This document shows, piece by piece, positions 40,830 through 53,272 of a stretch of DNA of 64,000 bases. The notes beneath the pieces are model-generated. The model searched no databases, was not told where the DNA came from, and saw only the letters and a list, made by a program, of their open reading frames with translations. This DNA is from Microglena sp. YARC (Eukaryota; Chlorophyta; Chlorophyceae; Chlamydomonadales; Chlamydomonadaceae). Position numbers and translations under genes: made by a program. Location: positions 33,131,926 to 33,195,925 of the forward strand of contig CM039463.1 of the NCBI GenBank assembly GCA_022414725.1, read 5' to 3'. How positions within the stretch are numbered: the stretch's first letter is position 1; each line of letters begins with the position of its first letter.

Positions 40830-43800
40830 TGCATATTGCATGCACAAGCGCAGGAGGCCAAGGTGGGTCACTGTGTGTGTGGGGTGTGGGTTGGAGGGGG
40901 GTGTGTGTGTGTGGGGGGGGGGGGGGAGCCATGCGTATTGTGTGCACAAGCGCAGGAGGCCAAGGTGGGTCACTGTGTGTGGTGGGGTGGTGTGTGTGGG
41001 GGTGTGTGGGGGGGGCATAAGCCGTGCGTATTGTGTGCACAAGCGCAGGAGACCAAGGTGGGTCATGGCTTATATGTAGGGAACGGCAGTATGATATCAT
41101 ATGATGCCGGCAGTCTGACTAGGCTAAAGTTGCCATTTATTTACAATATCATATGATGCTGTTTGTGTGATATCATATGATATCAAACTTGCCTTTAGCC
41201 AACATCATATGATATGCTAGTCCCTACTTATGTGCCCCCCCACCCACCCATAAACACACACACACACCACACAGTCCCACCACCACCACCCCATACACAC
41301 CTTGCTTGGAGGTTCATCCCATGTTTGTATGCCAAATCGCAGGAGGCCAATGCAGCAAGCGCCGGGCTTGGGGTTGGGGCCCATATGAAGGAGGGAGCTC
41401 AAACGTATCATAGAGAGGGGTGCAATTCTATCCCTGCCCCTGCCTCTGCCCCTGAGGGCCGACAGCACCAGAGTCTACCCCGCCAACCTATACACCTGAA
41501 GTACGAGCAAGCAGGACACGGTGAGGTTAGCACACGGCTTGGTGCAGGCTGCTCTGGGTCAGCTGCAGGTGGAGGCCCCCTCCCTGCAAAGAGATTTGTC
41601 CAGCAAATAATCTCCCTACATGCTCAACCTAGATGTAATGCTCCCCAGTCTCCTGCGAAGCTAGCAGCGAGAGGAGATGGTTATGCTTTTCCTTCTCCTG
41701 ATCCTAAGCAGGCTCCTGATCCTAAACAAGCTCCTGATCCTAAACGGACTCCTGATCCTAACCAGGCCAGGAGAGGGAGCTGGGGTGGATCGCCAGGTCG
41801 ACGTGGTATCCCTCCTCTTGCCTTGATCACTCCAAGCAGGCTGAGGCTTGGTGAGGTGTTGGAGGCGCTGAAGCCTCCTGACCCCCACCTCATGTCACCC
41901 TCTGGAATTGACCCCCACCTCCTGTCACACTCTGGAATCGATCCCCACCTCCTGTCGCACTCTGGAATTGATCCCCACCTAATGTCACACTCTGGAATCG
42001 ATCCCCACCTCATCTCACCCTGTGGAATTGATCCCCACCTCATGTCACACTCTGGAATTGAGGAGAATGGACCACATCTGCAACAGCGGGAACTGATGCA
42101 GCCGATAGATGAGGGCCGGCAGCCTTCAAAACAGCAGCAGCAGCACATCCAGCAGCAGCAGCAGCAGCAGCGAGAGGATCAACAACAGCAGCTTCCATCC
42201 GCGCAGACACCACCACCATCAACACCACCACAGCAGCAGCTGGAGGAGCAGAATCCAGACTGTATCCAACCCAGGCTTGAAGGTACACAACAAGTGGTGC
42301 TGCAGGTGGCAGAGGGAGAAAGATGCACCCTCTTGGGCGAAGAATTCCCCCCTACCCAGGAGGTGTTCAGTGTGGAGGACGAGTCTCAAGCAGTAGCTTC
42401 CTTGGCACACGGTGTCCCACCTCGTGAATTTCTTACAGGCCTTGTGGAACCCAACCCCTTGCTTGGTGGTGGCGGTAGAGGTGGTGGTGGTGGTGGTAGT
42501 AATGGTGGTGGTGGTCATGCTCCTGGCACTGCAGTGGCTTCTGCCACCCTTGGGGCTCCTGCAAGCCTAGGGGAGCGTTCTTCTCATGCAGTGCCTATCA
42601 GAAATCAAGCTGGCCCAAGTACCAGTGCCTCCTGGGTCCCGGATTCACAAGGCAGTGATTTCTCCTTTGGGAAATCACCAGCCACAACAGTGAAGCCGCC
42701 TTTTGCACATCACCCAATCCCTGCCTGCCTCTGGGCAGCTTCACCTGCCACAGTAGTCCAGCCTTCCCTTGCACCACCTAGCTCGTCGTGGCAGCCTCCT
42801 CCAGAACCACCTACCACATCTGCACAGCACTCGATCCCTGGCAGCCCCTGGCTGGGTCATGATGGCAGGAGATCGTCACAACCTCATAGCCTGCAGCCAG
42901 GTATATCAGGCCAGCCTTATAGCCACCAGTCAGGTACATCAGGTCAGCCTTATAGCCTGCAGCCAGGTGCATCAGGTCAGCATCATAGCCAGCAGTCAGA
43001 TACATCAGGTCAACCTCATAGTCTGCAGCCAGGTTCATCAGGTCACGCCCCTGCTGCTAATGGCTCGCCCTCTAACACTTCTCCAAGCCATGGTGCCAAG
43101 CAGTTTGTAACACCCCCCTTGGATCTTGTGCAGCCTAACGCCCCCCAACCTTGGTCATCAGGTCACGCCCCAGGAGTGAGTATATCGCCCTCTAGCTCGC
43201 CTGCAAAGCATGATGCCAAGCAGTATTCAGCATCTTCCTTGGGTGTTGCCCCCCAACCTGGGTCATCGGGTCACGCCCCTGGTGCTCCTCACCCTTCCCC
43301 CCCTAGCTTTTGGTCAAGGCGCGGCATCCAGCAGGATTCAACAGCGCTCTCTCATAAAGCACAGTGTAAAACTTCCCAACCTGGCACATCAGTTCACGCT
43401 TCAGGTGCTAGTGGCTCGCCCTCTCCCATCTCTTCCCAACCCAACTCTTCTCCGAGCCATGCTGCCAACCAGTTTCCAATATCTCCCTTGGATGTCGTGC
43501 AGCCTAGCGCCCTCCAACCTGGCTCATCAGGTCACGCCCCTGCTGCTAACGGCTCGCCATGTAGCTTCTTCCCAGGTCATGCCCCTGGTGCTAATGGCTT
43601 GCCCTCTAGCTTCGCCCCAGGTCATGCCCCTGGTGCTAATTGCTCGCCCCCTAGCTTTTGGTCGAGGCATTGCACAGGGCAAAGCACAAGTACCGATCCT
43701 GTGTGCCAGCAAGTGTCCGAACAGCAGAACGCCAGAACAGGTGCAGGTGCGAAGCGCGGCCTTGCATCTCTCTACCCTGCATGGGAGCAAGAGCAGCACC

Positions 43801-46800
43801 CCAATAGTGCAGCAGTGGCATCTACATGGGAGCAGAGCTATCAAAGCAACAGCTCAGTAGTGGCTCCTGCATTGGAGCAAGAGCAGCAACACAAGAGTGC
43901 AACAGTGGCATCTACATGGGAGCAGGAGCAGCAGCACAAGAGCTCAGCAAATGCACCTTCCTGGAAATACAGCCCTCAACCCAAGAGCTCAGTAGTGGCT
44001 CCTGCATTGGAGCAAGAGCAGCAACAAAAAAGTGCAGCAGTGGCATCTACATGGGAGCAAGAGCAGCAGCACAAGAGCTCAGCATCGGCACCATCCTGGA
44101 AATACGGTCCTCAACCCAAGAGCTCAGTAGTGGGACTTGCCTTGGAGCAAGAGCAGCAACAAACAAGTGCAGCAGTGGCATCTACATGGGACAGGAGCTC
44201 TCTACCCAAGGGCTCAGCAGGAGCAGCTGCATGTGATAAAAGCCATCAAGACAAGACCTCACACAGTCTCAGTGCTGGGTGCAACAACACCTTGGGCCCC
44301 TCTATAAGCTGCCACCCCACAGGAGCCACGCCAAGCAGCAGTATGCCCTTGACTCATCAACCGCAGCACCCACCCCTGCAACACCACCTACCCCCGCACC
44401 TACCCACCCATCAACTGCAGCACCCACCTCCGCAGCACCCATCCCTTCAAAGTCGGGCGTGGCCTGCTACCTCAGCTGTCCCTCCCACCGCCCAGCATGG
44501 TAAGGACACCCATACCATGAATAAGCTCCCAGGAAGACAGACCCATACCGTAGACATACCACAGGCGTCTACAGACCAGACCAGACCAGAGGCACACAAC
44601 GCGCATCATCCACAACCCACCCACCACCACTGGTGCGGGTATGGTGGCTCCTCAATACCTCCATTCTATCCAGGTCCACCAGGGAAAGCATTTTTACCTG
44701 AATGTGGACCTGCATCAGGACCTGGATCCAGATCTGCGTTTGGATTAGAACCTAGATCTGGATTAGGCCCTGTGTTAGGATCTGGATCTGGACTGGGATC
44801 AGGACCTGGACTGGGACCTGCTTTGAGATCTGGTCCTCGATCTGGGCCTGCGTTTGGATCTGAACCTAGATCTGGTCCTGGATCTGGGCCTGCATTTGGA
44901 TCTGAACCTAGATCTGGGCCTGGATCAGGACCTGCATTTGGATCTGAACCTAGATCTGGGCCTGGATCAGGACCTGCATTTGGATCTGAACCTAGATCTG
45001 CACCCGGATCAGGACTTGTGTTTGGATCTGGACCTGGATCAGGACCTGCAGTGGGATCTGGTCCTAGATCTGGACCTGGATCAGGACCTGCATTTGAATC
45101 TATTCCTAGATCAGGACCTGGATCAGGACCTGCATTTGGATCTGAACCTAGATCTGGACCCGGATCAGAACCTGTATTTGAATCTGGACCTGGATCAGGA
45201 CCTGCATTCGGATCTGGTCCTGGAGCTGGTCCTGTAGCTGGAGTGGGAAACATAGGTGGAATCATGCATGAGGGGTCACCCCTGACAGATGCTCAACTGC
45301 AGGTGATGGTGACGCAAGATGTGAACGACTTCTTCTCCTACCTCAAGAGCTGCCAGCAAGAGCAGTATGCAGAAGGATCAAAAGGGGGGGAGGACACCAG
45401 CCCCGCTAATGAGCAAGACTTAAGAGGCTGCGAGGATGCTGAGTTGAAGGAGGTACGTGTTGATGTGTATGTAACCCAGTGATGACTAAGACCTTAGGTT
45501 ACGAGGATGCTGTGTTGAAGGAGGTACGTGTTGATGTGTATGTAACCCAGTGATGACTAAGACCTTACGAGGATGCTGAGTTGAAGGAGGTACGTGTTGA
45601 TGTGTATGTAACCCAGTGATGACTAAGACCTTAGGTTACGAGGATGCTGAGTTGAAGGAGGTAACGTGTTGATGTGTATGTAACCCAGTGATGACTAAGA
45701 CCTTAGGTTACTGACCTGATGACTAAGGGTTACGAGGATGCTGAGTTGAAGGAGGTACGTGTTGATGTGTATGTAACCCAGTGATGACTAAGACCTTAGG
45801 TTACGAGGATGCTGAGTTGAAGGAGGTACGTGTTGATGTGTATGTAACCCAGTGATGACTAAGACCTTAGGTTACGAGGATGCTGAGTTGAAGGAGGTAC
45901 GTGTTGATGTGTATGTAACCCAGTGATGACTAAGACCTTAGGTTACGAGGATGCTGAGTTGAAGGAGGTACGTGTTGATGTGTATGTAACCCAGTGATGA
46001 CTAAGACCTTAGGTTACGAGGATGCTGAGTTGAAGGAGGTACGTGTTGATGTGTATGTAACCCAGTGATGACTAAGACCTTAGGTTACGAGGATGCTGAG
46101 TTGAAGGAGGTAACGTGTTGATGTGTATGTAACCCAGTGATGACTAAGACCTTAGGTTACGAGGATGCTGAGTTGAAGGAGGTACGTGTTGATGTGTATG
46201 TAACCCAGTGATGACTAAGACCTTAGGTTACGAGGATGCTGAGTTGAAGGAGGTACGTGTTGATGTGTATGTAACCCAGTGATGACTAAGACCTTAGGTT
46301 ACGAGGATGCTGAGTTGAAGGAGGTACGTGTTGATGTGTATGTAACCCAGTGATGACTAAGACCTTAGGTTACGAGGATGCTGAGTTGAAGGAGGTACGT
46401 GTTGATGTGTATGTAACCCAGTGATGACTAAGACCTTAGGTTACGAGGATGCTGTGTTGAAGGAGGTACGTGTTGATGTGTATGTAACCCAGTGATGACT
46501 AAGACCTTAGGTTACGAGGATGCTGAGTTGAAGGAGGTACGTGTTGATTGTGTATGTAACCCAGTGATGACTAAGACCTTAGGTTACGAGGATGCTGAGT
46601 TTGAAGGAGGTACGTGTTGATGTGTATGTAACCCAGTGATGACTAAGACCTTAGGTTACGAGGATGCTGAGTTGAAGGAGGTACGTGTTGATGTGTATGT
46701 AACCCAGTGATGACTAAGACCTTAGGTTACGAGGATGCTGTGTTGAAGGAGGTACGTGTTGATGTGTATGTAACCCAGTGATGACTAAGACCTTAGGTTA

Positions 46801-49800
46801 CGAGGATGCTGAGTTGAAGGAGGTACGTGAGGTATGGTGATGGGATACGTGTTGATGTGTATGTAACCCAGTGATGACTAAGACCTTAGGTTACGAGGAT
46901 GCTGAGTTGAAGGAGGTACGTGTTGATGTGTATGTAACCCAGTGATGACTAAGACCTTAGGTTACGAGGATGCTGTGTTGAAGGAGGTACGTGTTTGATG
47001 TGTATGTAACCCAGTGATGACTAAGACCTTAGGTTACGAGGATGCTGTGTTGAAGGAGGTACGTGTTGATGTGTATGTAACCCAGTGATGACTAAGACCT
47101 TAGGTTACGAGGATGCTGTGTTGAAGGAGGTACGTGTTGATGTGTATGTAACCCAGTGATGACTAAGACCTTAGGTTGAGTGAAGGAGGTACGAGGATGC
47201 TGCTGATACGTTGAAGGAGGTACGTGTTGATGTGTATGTAACCCAGTGATGAGGTTACTTGTTGAAGACCTAGTTACGAGGAATTGCTGAGTTGAAGGAG
47301 TACGTGTTGATGTGTATGTAACCCAGTGATGACTAAGACCTTAGGTTACGAGGATGCTGTGTTGAAGAGGTACGTGTTGATCGTGTATGTAACCCAGTGA
47401 TGACTAAGACCTTAGGTTACGAGGATGCTGAGTTGAAGGAGGTACGTGTTGATGTGTATGTAACCCAGTGATGACTAAGACCTTAGGTTACGAGGATGCT
47501 GTGTTGAAGGAGGTACGTGTTGAATGTGTATGTAACCCAGTGATGACTAAGACCTTAGGTTACGAGGATGCTGAGTTGAAGGAGGTACGTGTTGATGTGT
47601 GGAGTGGTTAACCCAGTGATGACTAAGACCTTAGGTTACGTGTTGAGGATGCCCAGTGAGGGTTAAGGATGCTGTGTTGAAGGAGTACGTGTTGATGTGA
47701 TGGGTACGTGTTACGATACGTGTATGTGTGTGATGACTAAGACCTTAGGTTACGAGGATGCTGTGTGAAGGAGGTACGTGTTGATGTGTATGTAACCCAC
47801 CCTTTGCTGAGGAGTTACGTGTTGATGTGTATTGATGACTGAGGTTGATGCTGAGTGTGAGGGTGTACGTGTTGATGTGTATGTAACCCAGTGATGACTA
47901 AAGACCTTAGGTTAGAGGATGCTGTGTTGAAGGAGGTACGTGTTGATGTGTATGTAACCCAGTGATGACTAAGACCTTAGGTTACGAGGATGCTGAGTTG
48001 AAGGAGGTACGTGTTGATGTGTATGTAACCCAGTGATGACTAAGACCTTAGGTTACGAGGATGCTGAGTTGAAGGAGGTACGTGTTGATGTGTATGTAAC
48101 CCAGTGATGACTAAGACCTTAGGTTACGAGGATGCTGTGTTGAAGGAGGTACGTGTTGATGTGTATGTAACCCAGTGATGACTAAGACCTTAGGTTAGGA
48201 GGATGCTGTGTTGAAGGAGGTACGTGTTGATGTGTATGTAACCCAGTGATGACTAAGACCTTAGGTTACGAGGATGCTGTGTTGAAGGAGGTACGTGTTG
48301 ATGTGTATGTAACCCAGTGATGACTAAGACCTTAGGTTACGAGGATGCTGAGTTGAAGGAGGTACGTGTTGATGTGTATGTAACCCAGTGATGACTAAGA
48401 CCTTAGGTTACGAGGATGCTGTGTTGAAGGAGGTTACGTGTTGATGTGTATGTAACCCAGTGATGACTAAGACCTTAGGTTACGAGGATGCTGAGTTGAA
48501 GGAGGTACGTGTTGATGTGTATGTAACCCAGTGATGACTAAGACCTTAGTTACCGAGGATGCTGTGTTGAAGGAGGTACGTGTTGATGTGTATGTAACCC
48601 AGTGATGACTAAGACCTTAGGTTACGAGGATGCTGAGTTGAAGGAGGTACGTGTTGATGTGTATGTAACCCAGTGATGACTAAGACCTTAGGTTACGAGG
48701 ATGCTGTGTTGAAGGAGGTACGTGTTGATGTGTATGTAAACCCAGTGATGACTAAGACCTTAGGTTACGAGGATGCTGTGTTGAAGGAGGTACGTGTTGA
48801 TGTGTATGTAACCCAGTGATGACTAAGACCTTAGGTTACGAGGATGCTGAGTTGAAGGAGGTACGTGTTGATGTGTATGTAACCCAGTGATGACTAAGAC
48901 CTTAGGCTTACGAGGATGCTGTGTTGAAGGAGGTACGTGTTGATGTGTATGTAACCCAGTGATGACTAAGACCTTAGGTTACGAGGATGCTGAGTTGAAG
49001 GAGGTACGTGTTGATGTGTATGTAACCCAGTGATGACTAAGACCTTAGGTTACGAGGATGCTGAGTTGAAGGAGGTACGTGTTGATGTGTATGTAACCCA
49101 GTGATGACTAAGACCTTAGGTTACGAGGATGCTGTGTTGAAGGATGGTACGTGTTGATGTGTATGTAACCCAGTGATGACTAAGACCTTAGGTTACGAGG
49201 ATGCTGTGTTGAAGGAGGTACGTGTTGATGTGTATGTAACCCAGTGATGACTAAGACCTTTAGGTTACGAGGATGCTGTGTTGAAGGAGGTACGTGTTGA
49301 TGTGTATGTAAACCCAGTGATGACTAAGACCTTAGGTTACGAGGGATGCTGAGTTGAAGGAGGTACGTGTTGATGTGTATGTAACCCAGTGATGACTAAG
49401 ACCTTAGGTTACGAGGATGCTGAGTTTGAAAAGGAGGACGTGATGTGTAACCCAAGTGATGAACTAAGGACCTTAGGTTAGAGAGATGTGTGTGAAGGAG
49501 GTACGTGTTGATGTGTATGTAACCCAGTGATGACTAAGACCTTAGGGGGAGGGGGGGGATTTTTGGCTGAGGGTTGGGGAAAAAGGGGGGAGGTACGAGG
49601 ATGCTGACTCTAGAAGGAGGTTGTTGATGCTTGAGTAACCAGAGGTAGTGTATGTAACGTGTGACTGAAGGAGGTAGCGTTACGTGGATGTGTGTTTGAA
49701 GGAGGTACGTGTTGATGGTATGTAACCAGTGATGACTAAGACGAGGTGCTTTGAGGTTGTTTTGATGGTTAAGTAACGAGGATGCTGCCTGTTTGAAGGA

Positions 49801-52800
49801 GGTACGTGTGATGTGTATGTAATCCCAGTGAGACTAAGACGAAGGATGCTTAGGAGGTTACGATGGAACGCCAGTGCTGACCTGTTGAAGGCTGAGTTGA
49901 CAGGAGGTAGCGTGTTGATGTGTATGTAACCCAGTGATGACTAAGACCTTAGGTTACGAGGATGCTGTAGTTGAAGGAGGTAACGTGTTGATGTGTATGT
50001 AACCCAGTGATGACTAAGACCTTTATAGGTTACGAGGATGCTGTGTTGAAGGAGGTACGTGTTGATGTGTATGTAACCCAGTGAAGACTAAGACCTTAGG
50101 TTACGAGGATGCTGAGTTGAAGGAGGTACGTGTTGATGTGTATGTAACCCATGATGACTAAGACCTTAGGTTTACGAGGATGCTGTGTTGAAGGAGGTAC
50201 GTGTTGATGTGTATGTAACCAGTAATGACTAAGACCTTAGTTACGAGGATCTGAGTTGAAGGAGGTAATGGTAGGTAACCCAGTATGTGTATGTAACTAA
50301 GATGCTGAGTTGACAGGAGTACTGTGAGTGATTGAGACCTTAGGTTACGAGGATGCTGTGTTGAAGGAGGTAGCGTGTTGATTACGTGTATGTAACCCAG
50401 TGATGACTAAGACCTTAGGTTACGAGGATGCTGTGTTGAAGGAGGTACGTGTTGATGTGTATGTAACCCAGTGATGACTAAGACCTTAGGTTACGAGGAT
50501 GCTGAGTTGAAGGAGCGTACGTGTTGATGTGTATGTAACCCAGTGATGACTAAGACCTTAGGTTACGAGGATGCTGTGTTGAAGGAGGTACGTGTTGATG
50601 TGTATGTAACCCAGTGACAAGACCTTAGTTACTGCTGTGTTGAAGGAGGTACGTGTTGATGTGTATGAGTAACGAGTGATGACTAAGACCTTAGGTTACG
50701 AGGATGCTGAGTTGAGGAGGTACGTGTTTGATGTGTATGTAACCCAGTGGATGACTAAGACCTTAGTTAACGAGGATGCTGAGTTGAAGGAGGTACCGTG
50801 TTGATGTGTATGTAAACCCAGTGATGACTAAGACCTTAGGTTACGAGGATGCTGAAGTTGAGGAGGTACGTGTTGATGTGTATGTAACCCAGTGATGACT
50901 AAGACCTTAGGTTACGAGGATGCTGAGTTGAAGGAGGTACGTGTTGATTTGTGTAATGTAACCCAGTGATGACTAAGACCTTAAGGTTACGAGGATGCTG
51001 TGTTGAAGGAGGTACGTGTTGATGTGTATGTACCCCAGTGATGACTAAGACCTTAGGTTACGAAGGATGCCTGAGTTGAAGGAGGTAACGTGTTGATGTG
51101 TATGTAACCCAGTGATGACTAAGACCTTGGTTACGAGGATGCTGTGTTGAAGGAGGTACGTGTTGATGTGTATGTAACCCAGTGATGACTAAGACCTGAA
51201 TAGGGTTACGAGTCGATGACGTAGACTTAGTTGCTTTACGAGAGGTTGCAGGTACGTGTTGATTAGGTGTGGTACTGTAAACCCAGTGATGACTAAGACC
51301 TTTAGGAGGTACGGTTGATCGTTACGTGGAATATCGCGTGTGATGTGTGATGACGACTAAGGAGGTGATGTTGAATGTGTAAATGTAATTCGTATGTGTA
51401 TGTACCCAGTGATGACTAAGACCTTAGGTTACGACGAGGAAGGAGGATGTGTTGATGGTATGTCACTGATGACTAAGACCTTAGGTTACGAGGATGCTGT
51501 GTTGAAGAGGTACGTGTTGATGTGTATGTAACCCAGTGATGACTAAGACCTTAGGTTACGAGGATACGAGTAAATTTTAGTTGTGGAAGGAGGTACGTGT
51601 TGATGTGTATGTAACCCAGTGATGACTAAGACCTTAGGGACGAGGATGCTGACGTGTTGAAGTATAGAGACCTTAGTTTGACGTAAACCCAGTGATCTGA
51701 CCTTTAGAGTTGCTGGGAGTTGAAGAGGTACGTGTTGATGTGTATGTAACAGTGATTAAGACCTCCCAGTTACGAGTTATGCGTGTGCTGAGATGCTACG
51801 TGATTGACTGTTACGTATGAACCCAGTGATGACTAAGACCGTGTTGATGTGTATAACCCAGTGAGCTAAGACCTTAGCTGATGCTGATGTTGTGATGAGT
51901 TGTACGTGTTGATGTGTATGTGTGATGACTAAGACCTTAGGTTAGGAGGATGCTGAGTTGAAGGAGGTACGTGTTGATGTGTATGTAACCCAGTGATGAC
52001 TAAGACCTTAGGTTACGAGGATGCTGTGTTGAAGGAGGTACGTGTTGATGTGTCATTGTTTGTGTGTGTGCGGTTGACACTTCAAGGGTAGTCAAAAATC
52101 CAAGATGAACATGATGAAGTGGCATGGAGTTTGTTTCGCATGGAAGTTGCAGATAAACAACCAACTATAAATCCTACATGCTAACCTTGAAGCCTAGAAC
52201 CCTTTCTTGCTCGCTCCTCCCTCCTCACTCGCTCCCTCATCCCTCCCTCCACGCACCCTCCCTCCCCCCCTCGCTCCCTTATTCCCTCCCACCCACCCTC
52301 CCTCCCTCCCACCCTCGCCTTTATTCCCTCCCTCCCACCCACCCTCCCTCCCTCCCACCCTCGGGCTCCCTCATTCCTTCCCACCCACCCAACCTCCCTC
52401 CCTCCCTCCCATCCTCGCTCCCTCATTCCCTCCCTCCCATCCACCCTCCCTCCCTCCCTCCCTCCCCCCCTTGCTCTCTCATTCCCTCCCTCCCACCCAC
52501 CCTCCCTCCCACCCTCGCTTCCTCATTCCCTCTCCACCCACCCACCCTCCTCCCTCCCACCCACCCACTCTCGCTCCCTCATTCCTCCTACCCTCGCTCC
52601 CTCATTCCCTCCCTCCCGCCCACCCTCCCTCCCCTACCGCCTGCCTCCCACCACCCACCCTCCCTCCCACCTCGCTCCCTCATTCCCTCCCACCCACCAC
52701 CCCTCCCTCCCTCCTCCCACCCTCGCTCACCTCATTCCCTCCACAACCACCCACCCTCCCTCCCACCCTCGCTCACTCATTCCCTCCCACCCACCCACCC

Positions 52801-53236
52801 CTCCCTCCCACCCTCGCTCCCTCATTCCCTCCCACCCACCCACCCTCCCTCCCTCCTCTCCACCCTCGCTCACTCATTCCCTCCCATCCTCGCTCCTTCA
52901 TTCCCTCCCCCCCCCCCCCCCCTCCCTCTCACCCACCTACCCACCCTCTCCCCCTCCCTCCCACCCCCGCAATCCCCTCCCTCCATCCCTCCGAACCCCC
53001 ACAATGCCTACCTCCTTCCCTCCACCCACCCACCCGCTCCCCACCCTGCCCCCGCACACGTTCCTGGCAACAGTCTGCAGTTGAGGGGGTGGTCAACATA
53101 TTTGCATGGGCGCTGTAACACCCCCCTCCATCCCTCCCCCACCCTGATCCCCCCCCCGCCCCCGCACACATTCCTGGCAACAATTTGTAGTTGAGGGGAT
53201 AATTCAACTACTTTGCATGGGCGCTGTAACACCCCT

Positions 53237-53272
<36 letters not shown>

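Noticed and set aside
41214..41342. N-terminal part of the 1422-residue ORF
   Set aside because: It lies in intron 17 (MITE end and CA-rich DNA); the exon starts at the acceptor AATCGCAG, 41343.
45453..52060. CRISPR-like regular array
   Set aside because: The whole 71 bp unit is repeated with no unique spacers, the host is clearly eukaryotic, and the unit is the exon 18 end with its donor.
52178..53194. Pro/Ser/Leu-rich 338-residue ORF
   Set aside because: Translation of the CCCTCC pyrimidine array in intron 18.
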